Of a stretch of DNA of 64,000 nt, positions 46,419-56,848 are shown piece after piece. The stretch's first letter is position 1; every line of letters starts with the position of its first letter. Below the pieces are notes generated by a model, which saw nothing but the letters and a program-made list of their open reading frames with translations, made no database searches and was not told the origin of the DNA. The DNA is from Talaromyces rugulosus (lineage: Eukaryota > Ascomycota > Eurotiomycetes > Eurotiales > Trichocomaceae), in NCBI RefSeq assembly GCF_013368755.1, contig NC_049561.1:4030001-4094000 (forward strand), given 5' to 3'. The position numbers were made by a program, and so were the translations under genes.

Positions 46419-46969
46419 TCACCTATTGTCTTCTATATGGACAATATTCAAGGACTTCGAATCCTCATCGCGATTGGTTCTACCCAACATGCCCACTATA
46501 AACCCACTTTCTTCGCCATTCAGCCTATCGTCCTCGGGTGCAATATAATTGACCATATCTGGATGATGGCCGGTTACGATCCATCCAGTAAAAGGATCAA
46601 TCGGTTGTCGGGCGGAAAAATCACCCATAGCGCTGCCAACGCGAACAGGACCGTCGGTCGACATGATTTCACGTGCTTGTTTGCCCAAGTCGGATTCTGG
46701 TTGCATCAGGATCAAGCACGTTCCGTGTTCAAAGAGGACCCAGGTCTTTTTATTGTTGCCTAGGAGGTTCCTCCATAAATGGATCCGGGGATCAACGTCA
46801 GCGCTAGGCATGCTGATTCCGGGTAGATAGCGCACTACTCGTTGCCCGTTTAATAGGCTCTGGTGAGAATAGGTTTCATAAATGCTAAATTTGAGATTTG
46901 TAGGTGATTGTAAAGTATTAGAAGACGAAAGGAAAAGAAAGAGAGTACGAGGGAGAAGTAGCTGAGCAT
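46419..46969 (-). CDS. Uncharacterised conserved fungal protein (LPGISMPSADVDPR family)
   Basis: The secure part is the open frame at 46419..46859: SLLNGQRVVRYLPGISMPSA, DVDPRIHLWRNLLGNNKKTW, VLFEHGTCLI and a C-terminal block VTGHHPDMVNYIAPE to the end. I recall this pattern in hypothetical proteins of many ascomycetes, with no known function. The start is uncertain because this frame has no upstream ATG. A tentative first exon (ATG at 46969, seven codons) with a weak donor (GTACTC) and a CCAG acceptor gives 153 residues. A non-ATG start or a lost first exon cannot be excluded. There is no signal peptide, membrane helix or known motif. Confidence 0.55.
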
Positions 46970-47464
46970 GTTTAGTGGGGAACTTTCAGCTCAGGCCCGT
47001 CAACTCTTGCCGATGTGACTCGGAGTAATCAATTTGATGAATGATTTAATTGGCGGTCACCTCAGAACACCAATCGACCTGGTCTTTTTGGCCATAGTCT
47101 CTCCGAAAATTGTCTCCAAATGTTTAGGTGGTAGACCACTAACATATCAATGTTGATACCACCAAGTCTACAGTTCGGCGTCCAACCAAATACATTTGTC
47201 TAAATCTAGCCAAGTCCTGCAAGTGTAATCCATTTCAGAGGCTAGTATGTTGTAGGGACGTGACTCGGTTGATCGCGCAACATTCCGTAGTGAGTTAGCC
47301 AAAAAGCGAGTTTCAGTTGATGATTTCCTTAAGATGCCGGGTTTGTAGGTGGACAATCTAAATAATCGTGGAGCGACGCTCCACTATGTGGGTTATTGGA
47401 AAAAGAAATAATGGAACAAAAGTCACAATTTAAAGGCAATAGAGAACATAAAGACCATCTGACA
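46970..47464. other. Intergenic, no gene seen
   Basis: No domain or repeat is recognised. Confidence 0.5.
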
Positions 47465-48821
47465 TCACAACTTCACCCTGCCTGGGAGAATATCTTTCAA
47501 CTCCCTCGATTGTCCAAGCCTCCAACTAACATCCTCACCCCAGTTTTCCCCTATCTGTGTATTGGACTCCTTCCACCGCCACCTTCTAACCGCCTGTTTG
47601 CTATCGGACGCCTCAATCAGATCTTTTACCCACCTCCCCACAATCGGAAACATCTTGAACCCATGCCCCGAGTCGCCAGACAGGATCACTACCGACGACG
47701 CAGTATTTGGCACATAGTCAATAATGAAGTCCGAGTCTTTCGTGTCTGCAAACCAACACAGGGACCTACGCACAAGAGGCCGATTTGCTAACCTGGGCAG
47801 CGTTTGCGCCAGCAAACGACGCAATTGGGATTCATCCTCCTGTGGTATAAATGTACTGGTCTCTAGCGACTGAGGGGCATGGGACACTCCTGTCGTTGTG
47901 TCGGTGTTAATATACCCACCACCCATAGGACACAGCTTTAGTAGGTTTGTCTTAGGATCGGGTTCGAAGAAGAACCCCAAATCCCTCGCGTAGGTAACAG
48001 GGATCCCTCGCAACTCGGATGTTTCCTCATCTGTGAGGTGTACATGTGCGACAGACCAGGACTTTGCAACGACCTGGTTCCCAACCTCGGGGACAAGCTT
48101 GGAGGCTGCTGCACCGGCGGCCACAATTACCAGCTCTGCAGGATGGAATTGGCCATTAACAGTTCTAATACCAATGCTCTTGCCGTCCCTATAGACAATT
48201 TTCGACACGGCCCCGTGTTTGCCCAAGAAATACCTTACACCGGAAGCTTGTGTCTCCCTATATACGGCTACCAGTGCATTCGCCGAATGAGCGTACCCGT
48301 CAAACTTGTTTATGTATCCTTTCCACCCCGGGAACCGGCCCTCAGCCTGCCAGAACCAACGTCGGATGTCGTCTTTCCCGTTCACCGGTATGACATGCGG
48401 GTCGATACGAGGGTGACTGGTAGCAGCGGTCTCGAACCTCTTCAACGTCTCGATTGCCTTATCGGGAGCGTCCCCTGAGACACAATGCAGAAAACCGGTT
48501 TGGTGAAAGTGTGGGGCGAAGAGGGGTGTTTTCCAGGCCTCTATAGCTTCCTACAAACATTCCATTAGCAAATTTTTATCCATTGACCTAGTTTTTGTTG
48601 CAACGTAAACATACAATTGTTAAGTCCGTGTAGAAGTTGTCCTCGTATTCAGCCCGAACAATCTTGTTCAAATCATTGGCGGCCGAGTGACCGGGGGGTA
48701 TTTGGTCATCCTGCTCAAAAATAGTGACGTTATTGTATCCGTTTTGGACAAGATGCAGCGCCGTAGAGAGGCCAAAGGCGCCTCCGCCAACAATAACGAT
48801 TCTACCACCTTTGGAGATCAT
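47465..48821 (-). CDS. FAD-dependent amine oxidase (sarcosine/fructosyl amino acid oxidase family)
   Basis: Predicted complement join of 47465..48550 and 48615..48821, giving 430 residues. The FAD-binding motif VIVGGGAFGLSTALHLVQNG is at the N-terminus, followed by FEQDD. The probable covalent-flavin Cys is in SLCWFADTKDSDFIIDY, and the C-terminal GDSGHGFKMFPIVGRW completes the MSOX/fructosyl-amino-acid-oxidase pattern. The family oxidises secondary amines (sarcosine, pipecolate, saccharopine, Amadori products) to imines with release of H2O2. No C-terminal peroxisomal tripeptide is obvious (it ends RVKL, only weakly like SKL). It lies just downstream of P5C dehydrogenase. A role on an N-substituted or cyclic amino acid that feeds the proline route is my inference. 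Confidence 0.87.
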
Positions 48822-49178
48822 GGCTGTTTCGATTTGTGATACGATAGTAACCTCGACTGCAGGAAAGTGAAACAGATATATGCACCGTTGGCCAACATCG
48901 AGTGGCTCGGGAGGCTTCCCGGCAGCGATGCGGGGATGCACGATAAAAAATCATGCGATAGCATCGGAAGCCCACCCGATGAGGGGTGTGACTACGTGTC
49001 AGTGCATGCAGTGGAGTGAATGAATTAAAACTAGTTCTTCTCGATTGCAGAGACACACCGATAATCAAAAACAGTTATAACAAGATCAACTACTTCATTA
49101 GGATTAGATGAAAGCAAGATGCATGTGGTTTCAATTTTAATATCTAATATCACTATATTCTGTACACGATAGCCTGCT
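48822..49178. other. Short intergenic region upstream of the amine oxidase
   Basis: No site is recognised beyond ordinary promoter sequence. Confidence 0.5.
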
Positions 49179-51065
49179 CTAGTGGTTACTTGGGTATTTA
49201 TAACCATTTAGAGGCAAGAATTCCTCCTTGATCATTCTCGGACTGGTGAAACGCCGCAGAATATCAGAGCTACCAGCCTTGTCATTAGTACCGCTAGCAC
49301 GGGCACCACCAAATGATTGTTGTCCGATCAGAGCGGCAGTCGTCTTGCAGTCTAGTTCATGTTAGATTTAAAATTCACAAAAAGAGCAACACAAAACATA
49401 CTGATGTAAAAATTTCCAGCAGCATAGCGAAGTGCATCCTCCGCTTCACGAATAACCTCGCGGTCCTTGGCGAAAACTGCACCTGTCAGTGCCAAACCGC
49501 CACCGGCTTTGTCGACATTTTTCAACACAGAACTCCATTCGGCATCCGGGTAGACATTGACTGCTACAACAGGTCCGAAAATTTCTTCGTTGAACAAGGG
49601 GTGGTCCGGAGATCGCGCTTTGTAGACGGTTGGATTTACAAAGAAACCAACGGAGTCATCGTATGTACCACCAGCAACCAACTCCAAGGACGGATCCGCA
49701 TTGCTCGCATCAATAACACCCTTGATCTTGTTGAAGGAATTGCGGCCAATAACCGGACCCATGTAAGCTTCCAAGTCCTTGTCGGGGCTACCGATAGTAA
49801 TTCCTTCGACACCGGCTTTCAGCAGGGAGAAAAACTCCTCTGCGCGAGATTCAGGAATATACACGCGCGAGGTTGCCGAACATTTCTGCCCTTGATACTC
49901 GAATGCACCGCGAATTGTATGGTTGACGGCCGATGGAATATCGGCCGAGTTATGGATTAGGTGGAAGTTCTTTCCACTGGTTTCACCCACAATTCGAGGG
50001 AACTCACGGTACGCCTTCTTGCCGATACCATCCCCGATTCTCGCATAGATAGACCTGAACACATCTGAAGAACCGATAAAGTTGAGGCCAGCAAAGTCCC
50101 AATGACGAAGAACCACATCTGTAACCTCCTCCGCGTCACCCGGGACGAATTGGACAACATCAGGTGGCAGACCGGCCTCAAGAAGGATCTTGTAAACCAA
50201 AGTACTCGCGTAGATATTCAATGGCGATGGCTTCCACAGAACGACGTTTCCCATCAAAGCGGGACCAGATAGCAGACTACCTCCCAGTGCAGTGAAGTTA
50301 AATGGTGAAATCGCGTAGACGAATCCTTCCAACGGCCGGTAATCCATTCGGCTACAAAATCAGCATTCTCATTTACTCGAAAGTTTTTGCGCGACAAAGA
50401 TCTTACCTCCACATTCCATCGGTTCCCCGAGTAGGCTGTCGCTCTAACAATTCCGCCGCAAAGTTGCAGTTAAGTCGGAAAAAGTCAGCTAGTTCAGCTG
50501 CTGCATCAATCTCAGCCTGCCAGATGTTTTTTCCTTGGCCCAGCATCGTCGCCGCAATAAGTTCGTAGCGATACTTGGTCGTAATGAGCTCTGCGGCCTT
50601 GAGAAAGATGGCCGCGCGGTCTACAAACGGCGTGTTCTCCCAGCCCTTTTTGGCCTTCAGGGCAGACTCGATGGCGGTCGAGACCTGCTCCTTGGTTGCG
50701 AGAGGGAAATTTGTGAAGGAGGTTCCATGTTCGGCTGGGAGTGGCTGATCTAATGACTTTACTGCTGGTTGCACCTTGCCATTGAAATAGATGTTGCTCT
50801 CTGCTGGTAGTTGAGAACGGAGATCGGCCAGTGCAGCTTCTAACTGAAGACGCTCTTGGGACCCTCGTGTGTAGAGCGGCTGTTTCCAAAGATGAATTAG
50901 TGTTTGTAGCTCCAATATATTCGCAAAATCACCCACATTAGGCTCGTTCCTAGCATCCGGGAGTCTAAATGGTACAGTCGCTTTGTACCGAGTTTGGTTG
51001 AGAGAGACAGGACGCAGGCGGCCAGGGGCAGCCAACCTTGATCGAAGGAGCGTTCGCGAAGCCAT
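49179..51065 (-). CDS. prnC: Delta-1-pyrroline-5-carboxylate dehydrogenase, mitochondrial
   Basis: Predicted complement join of 49179..49351, 49402..50351, 50407..50879 and 50937..51065, giving 574 residues. An Arg-rich mitochondrial leader (ASRTLLRSRLAAPGRLRP) precedes FRLPDARNEPN. Aldehyde dehydrogenase residues are visible: GLNFIGSSDVF, the catalytic Glu in IVGETSGKNF and the catalytic Cys in YQGQKCSATSRVYIP. The end GGARASGTNDKAGS is typical of P5CDH. It oxidises glutamate-semialdehyde to glutamate in the mitochondrial matrix, step two of proline use (prnC in Aspergillus nidulans), and also accepts 3-hydroxy-P5C in other organisms. The first intron (57 bp) keeps the frame and has no stop; the family alignment (EPN-PLYTRGSQER) shows that it must be removed. 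Confidence 0.93.
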
Positions 51066-51330
51066 GATCAATGAGATGGAAAATAGTAAAGCTTCTAAGA
51101 GAGCTTGTATCTCCAAGTTGCGACCGAGCACTTTATCTTCCACACCGATCGGGAACGTACCCGATCTGGACCATCGCCTTACTACAGTGCGGGAACGAAG
51201 CCGATGGGGAATTGTATACCCCTCATGGAATGGACCGGCCTGGCCTAGGTCAGTTTGGCTTGCAGTGCCTTTGGTAAATCCATGTCGGTGTCCTAGATTG
51301 CAAAGGTTATCATCGTATATCCAAAAAGCT
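51066..51330. promoter_or_regulatory. 265-bp bidirectional promoter of prnC and the divergent unknown gene
   Basis: The two start codons face away from each other across this stretch. No ATCAATTGAT site is present. Shared regulation by the proline pathway is expected from the layout. Confidence 0.5.
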
Positions 51331-52224
51331 ATGGAGGTGATGACCGGAGAACGCAATGGCTTGTTGCAGAAACTTGGAGGGGATCTGACTGCAGCCGCTC
51401 TCTCAACGGTGTTAATATCTCCAGGGGTTACAATAATCGACAGGTATGGATTAACAAAAATAATTATAATAATGATACTTGTAATGACACAGAACTTGCT
51501 GACACGTAACAGAGCCTTAGTCGAGAAAGCCTCCCACCACAAGCCTCTGCTTCGAAGCCTACGCTCCCACGCTCGCGATGCCCTCAAACATCCGAGGAAA
51601 TTTATCTGTTCCCGTGCCCATGGCCAAGTCTTTACATTATACGCCGCGACATATTGTGTGGCCAACACAACTGAGACAATAACCAAGAAAACACACCCCT
51701 CGATCTCTGAGGGAGTAACGTTCCTCTCTACATTTCTCGTCAACGTCCCACTCGGCGTCTTGAAAGACGTGCGATTCGCACAGCTCTTTGGCATTTCAAA
51801 TAAGCTCAATACTGCCCAAGGCCTACCTGTCCCAAGAAATACAGGCTCACTGGCCATAACAGCGACGCTTCTCACAAGGGACGCAATCACCATTTACGGA
51901 TCGTTTCAGCTCGCACAGCGCTGTTCAGTCATTATTCCCGACAGTGTAGCTAGTCACCCGTATTCCAAAACTATCATCACGCAGATGGTAGTACCAGTTT
52001 TATCCCAGCTCGTTGCAACACCGCTGCATTTGCTAAGCATTGATTTGTACAACCGTCCGAATGGAGTGCCCTTGAAAAGCAGGCTCAACGTAGTCTGGAG
52101 AGATCTACCATCAGCAACGGTAATCCGGTGTATTAGAATTATCCCAGCATTTGGATTCGGTTGTCTTACGAACATGGGATTGAGATCTCTTTTTCATAGG
52201 TGCACTGATTCTTCATATTTATGA
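51331..52224 (+). CDS. Uncharacterised fungal protein divergent from P5C dehydrogenase (probable mitochondrial membrane protein)
   Basis: Predicted join of 51331..51443 and 51513..52224, giving 274 residues. I know the pattern from conserved fungal proteins without function. Blocks are LTAAALSTVLISPGVTIIDR, ALVEKASHHKPLLRSLRSHA, VFTLYAATYCVANTTETI, FLSTFLVNVPLGVLKDVRFA, VATPLHLLSIDLYNRP and a C-terminal IRIIPAFGFGCLTNMGLR. The repeated short hydrophobic segments with small residues and basic loops, and the 'P...ID' style motifs, recall mitochondrial carrier-like folds, but no classical PX(D/E)XX(K/R) triplet is complete. Divergent pairing with a mitochondrial proline enzyme suggests a role in moving proline-pathway intermediates or in organelle organisation. 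The 69-bp intron keeps the frame, but GTATGG/CAG signals and family continuity (IDR-ALVEKA) argue for its removal. Confidence 0.75.
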   Translation: MEVMTGERNGLLQKLGGDLTAAALSTVLISPGVTIIDRYGLTKIIIIMILVMTQNLLTRNRALVEKASHHKPLLRSLRSHARDALKHPRKFICSRAHGQVFTLYAATYCVANTTETITKKTHPSISEGVTFLSTFLVNVPLGVLKDVRFAQLFGISNKLNTAQGLPVPRNTGSLAITATLLTRDAITIYGSFQLAQRCSVIIPDSVASHPYSKTIITQMVVPVLSQLVATPLHLLSIDLYNRPNGVPLKSRLNVVWRDLPSATVIRCIRIIPAFGFGCLTNMGLRSLFHRCTDSSYL

Positions 52225-52261
52225 TGTATGAAGCAATTGAATTTAACCTTTAGTGCTTTAG

Positions 52262-53201
52262 TTACTTCGTGTCATTAACATGTCTTGTCCCATCCATGAG
52301 CCTGGCAATTGTAACAGCCTCGCGCAACGCTCTGCCAATGTGACCCCGTACTCCGGCTTCCTCCATAGTCATCAGTCCTCCAATGGTGCATCCCTCAGGT
52401 GACGTGCCCTGGTCCTTCAACTGCGCCGGACTCACCCCGCTCTGAAGCATCGTAGCTGTTCCCTGCATCGCCTGGAAAATAATTGTATGCGCCAGGTTCC
52501 TAGGCATCCCGACCGCCACCGCAGCGTCAATCATTGCATCTACAATGACAGAAAACATTGCTGGAGTTGATCCTGCCACAGCCGTTGTCGCATCCATCAA
52601 ATTCGGGGGGATATGGACCGTCTTGCCTACTCGGGAGAAAATTGCGTCCGTAAGTTGCAAATATTTTCCCGGGATTGTATGCCCTGGCTCAATCTCAATC
52701 GCTGTGAGAGACTGGGATACAAGAGCAGCTATGTTGGGTAATGTGCGGATAACACAAGCCTGCCCTTCTATGGTATTGCTACCGTATAGCGTGTCCTCGA
52801 TTTGCTGACGAGTCCAACCCGCAGCGACACTAATGATCAGTTTATTCATCGAGGCAGCGCCCAGGCCAGGCTGTTTCAATGCCGTCTCAATAATGCTGGG
52901 GTCCAGTGCCATAATAACCACACTAGCTTCATTCACAGCTTTCACGTTGTCGCCGACAGCAACGGTGAGTGTTTCTCCATATTGGGAAAACGCCTTGGTG
53001 AGTCGCTGCTCTGACTCATTACTCTGAACACACGCAATGTATCGACCGAACGGTATTGTCCCTTCAGGAGCGGTGAGTAAGCTTTGGAGGATTGCAGTTC
53101 CCAAATTTCCTAGCGTGGGTCAGCTAGGCGTCTCGTGTGCATAGGGATGATAACAAACCGCAGCCTAAGATGCAGACTGTGCTGTTTTTTACTTCGGCCA
53201 T
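52262..53201 (-). CDS. Pyrroline-5-carboxylate reductase
   Basis: Predicted complement join of 52262..53109 and 53159..53201, giving 296 residues. Exon 1 plus 2 rebuild the dinucleotide site VCILGCGNLGTAILQSLL. The central part has VIMALDPSIIETAL, KLIISVAAGWTRQQIE and VIRTLPNIAALV. The C-terminal helical domain has the ProC signature in DATTAVAGSTPAMFSVIVDAM, and TSPEGCTIGGL near the end. The enzyme makes proline from P5C with NAD(P)H, normally the last step of synthesis, yet here it lies between genes of proline oxidation. A member of the family with another imine substrate (for example a ketimine reductase) is possible. It converges with the unknown gene (37 bp between stops). Confidence 0.9.
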
Positions 53202-53561
53202 TGTAACACAATGAATTATGGCAATTTTTCAGTTGATCCAAGAGAGGATCAATCAACGGCAGACCTGATGAGTTGGCTACTTGACAGTTCCTTGGTGGAT
53301 CTTATCTACGGAGTCGGAAAGGCATCCGAGCGATGAGGGGAACTGAGATCAGGTTGTTGATAGGCATGTACCCCGCAACAGAAGTCTAGAGCAGAGTATA
53401 GGCCGGGAATGCGTCCGATATTCATGCTTCACGATCTTTTCTAATATGTTGAAACTATCCTCAGTGCTTGAGGAAAACAGAACATAATTACTAAAGCGAC
53501 GTTCAGATTGATCAATTCAGATAGATATCATCCGACGTCCCACGACCATGTCATTCGTTAT

Positions 53562-55043
53562 TTACGTAGAAAAAGTAACAGCCGACTTCAGCCTTCTCCC
53601 AGCTTCTGCCTTAAGTGCCCGATATTCATCCCCTGTCCTCAAGACCGCATCCCGATTCTCAATCGCCCGCCGAAGTAGATAGGCTTGACACTCTCCCAGT
53701 CCTCCCCACGTAGAGCACTTGTATACTTTCGGATCCCCATCTGGGCCCTTTAATTGTAGCAAACTAAAACTTACTTCGTCGGACATGCCGTGCAACTGTG
53801 CATAGCCCACTGGCACTGTAGGCAATTTGGCTTTCAGCCGTTGTTGGTGTAGCTGGTGGCAAGCGAGTACACTAGCTTTGTTGTGACTGGCTAAAAACAA
53901 ATTGATAGAGGGAAAGGCACGACCTCCCTTGCGTCCAAATTCTCCTATTTCTTTTCTCAGTGCACCTTGGGAAATAGTATTGTAGGCATCATCGGTATGT
54001 TGCTTAGTATCGTGGATTAAAGATCTCTCGTCAGTAGCGATATATGCTCCGCGTACCAATTTCAACCCCAGGGTGAAACCTTCTTCGTTGGCCACAGCGA
54101 GGTGCTTGGATAAAGTATCGGGAGTGCTCTTTAGATATGCCTGGTATGTGTTGTAAATCAATGCATATCCGTCGCCATTGTATTTTTTCATCAGTTCCAT
54201 GGTGAGGCGGAGAATACCCCATTGGAAATGCTGAGACTCGGCGTCTACCAATATGCGAACGCCTCGCTCCTTGCATTTTATAGAAATCTCATCCAGTGCA
54301 TCAATCATCTGGGATGGCGGCAGTTCCTTTGCGGCAAAGGCATTAGTGACAGTCGGGCCAGCTCCAGTCAACCTAACAAGTTAGCATGGTTTCATATTAC
54401 AGTGGAGAGTGAAAGCTAACTTGACAGCCAGGTAATCACCTTCACCAAGTAGCTCGACTGTATCGACCGTTCCCTTTCTCCAGGCTTCGATATGAGGACA
54501 AAATGTACTTCCAGAGACATTCTCTCCCACCTTCTGCGTAATGCCTAGACCCTGTTGTGCATTTGTCCGATGATCAAATACCGTCTCTTTGGCGTACGTC
54601 ATGATTGTACCCTGAAATCCCATATCTTTGAAGTGGCGGATCGTGGATTTCACCTCGTTATGAGTTTCCCCGGCACAGAATTGTTTGTAGAATACCGATT
54701 TCATAATCCAATGCAGCGCCACATTTTTATCCACATCAAAAAGGAGATTTCTGTGAGGCTTACAAAGGAAGGATAATATCGACAGAGAAGGACGAAGTAG
54801 ATATGGTTTGGAAGAGATGGCAGAAATGAGGAGTGATCTAAGCAGCACGCTGGCGGGTAGACCTGACAGAGGTGGGAGAGCGGCCTTGGCTTCAGGTTTA
54901 CTTTTCAACCCAGTCAACACTGAAGTTGAATTGAACCGTGGTTGCAAGCCGCATGTGATTTTATGAAGTGATCCTCCGGATCGTGGGGTAACAGTGGCCA
55001 GTTTGGTGGCAATTGATGCTTTGCTGGTAGAAAAGAGAGCCAT
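53562..55043 (-). CDS. prnD: Proline dehydrogenase (proline oxidase), mitochondrial
   Basis: Predicted complement join of 53562..54372 and 54421..55043, giving 477 residues from the second ATG. An ATG at 55064 would add seven residues. The N-terminus is a mitochondrial leader rich in Ser, Thr, Lys and Arg. FAD-barrel motifs are visible: VRILVDAESQHFQWGI, YNTYQAYLKST, LKLVRGAYIATDER and the substrate-binding RR in AYLLRRAIENRD. It oxidises proline to P5C on the inner mitochondrial membrane (prnD in Aspergillus). At the place equivalent to Tyr540 of E. coli PutA, counting back from the RR pair, I read Cys (KVYKCSTWGG). That residue class is linked to hydroxyproline acceptance in other enzymes. 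It may also be normal for fungal homologues. Confidence 0.92.
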
Positions 55044-56848
55044 TTTGTGTTTGGTATAGACCATGTATATTGCTAGAGTTCATTCATTTGGTGCGGCAGT
55101 TTATTGTTATAATAGTGAAATATGGTTTATGTGAAGCATTATTTGCTACTAAGAGATCTCGGTAGAACTTCCCGACGATACTTCTATCTCTGTGCGGGGT
55201 CACATATCATGGGGAGCATATGCTGTATCATCGCTATTAGAACCGATAGATACCCAACGGTTATCTATAATTCGGAACACCTCCCGAGCCAATCTATAAG
55301 CTTTTCATGTCACAAGACATACTCATAGAGGAAATCCGGGTCGTTTTTCCTACTTCGGTCTAGTTCGGGAGAGTCATCTGTTGACCAGAGCAGTGACGGA
55401 GTGGAAGGCCTGATTCTTCACGTCATATATTGATCATGCTCTAATAATCTCGAAAATCTACTCTAATATGTTTATTATGAGCGTTAACTTGTGTTGGATT
55501 TGTCCAGTTAGGCTGTCGCAGACCCTAGTGCATAGACATCACTTCTCTTGCGTTTTTGTTTAGCCTTGTAGAGTATGAAATAAGTTCACGTACAATATGG
55601 AAATACTATCCGGTAATGGAATAAGGGTCCATACTCAGGGCTGCAGGTAGGCTAGGTTAGGCTGTAATGGGTGCGAATGTTTAGTTATTCCTGCAGACTA
55701 GTATAACCTCGAAAAATATCGGTGGTACATCCGGAACTGTCTAGGGGTAGCTTCCGGGCCTAATCCTATGCATATAACTTATTTTTTATCTAATTTATTT
55801 CCACGGGTGGTCATGGATCTTGTTCCACACTATCTCCCATCACCCCAAGCGAGCGACGCATGTTTTGGCGTCGAACGGAGCCGTTTCCGAACCAGATCGC
55901 CAGCGCAAAGTCAATTACTATTCAAGTCGAGGGTGTAAATAACGTTTTGTATCTCGCTGAAATTTATAAATAGAGAAAGTTTCACTATACGCAGATAAAT
56001 ACTTTCATAACTAAGATCTTACAAAAGAAATGTATTCAAATAACTCTTTTATTAGTGTCTAGGATTAATCAATACCCTTTCTTTTTGAGAGATGCAACTG
56101 TTATTTTTATCGATCACTGAAATCAGCTCCTCTATTAAACACTCGTTGTGAATATTAAAATATCCTTTAGCCAACACAGCCTGGAGAATAATAACAATCT
56201 CTCCCGGTGTTGGTATTTGCACCCTTATTAAATGACATATAGGTGTGAAGCGTCTGAGGAGCCTGTCACCCCGGCTGTAACTTAATAAATTATAAGCAAT
56301 ACTATTCCAGAGAATAATGTTATAGTCATATGACCTGAAATTCCATCAACTTACTCTCAACGATGTTGAAGTCCTACATCAATGATACGTATGTGTGGAT
56401 TATATATAAATATATACTGCTTGTACATATGTAGATGCATATGATGTACATCAAGTAGGTCGTGAAATAATTTATGAATGACCAAACATCATTTCATGTA
56501 AACAATAGTTGATGCGAGAGGATAGAAAATTTCTTATAGCGCTCGCCGACTTCGCATGTGTTGAACTGCGCCAAGAATATTCTAGCTCCTGCACAGCAGT
56601 AAGCATGATGATCTAGTAAATATGATAACTTGTTGAGAAAATCACTGCAGGTTCATGTATCTAGTTGAAACGGTAGTAATAAGGATCTAGTGTTTCGGGA
56701 GCGGGCCCGATATGCTCTACAAGTTGGATAGATTAATATTTGGTTTCGGCTAACGTACCGACAAAGGCCTTTATAATAGGTGCCATGACTTCTTGAAAGA
56801 AGGCTACCAAGTAATATCAGAATAACAGAGAACTTGAAAAAATCAACC
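55044..56848. other. 1.8-kb gene-poor region between proline dehydrogenase and the aldolase
   Basis: No gene is supported. The left part is the proline dehydrogenase promoter. The rest is AT-rich with no clear repeat. Confidence 0.5.

Noticed and set aside
50983..51330. Upstream extension of the divergent unknown gene's open frame on the plus strand
   Set aside because: It overlaps the first exon of P5C dehydrogenase and shows no conserved pattern. The conserved part starts at the ATG at 51331.
51066..51893. Long open frame continuing upstream of the P5C dehydrogenase start on the minus strand
   Set aside because: It runs antisense through the divergent unknown gene, has no family similarity and only reflects the absence of stops. 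The mitochondrial leader starts at 51065.
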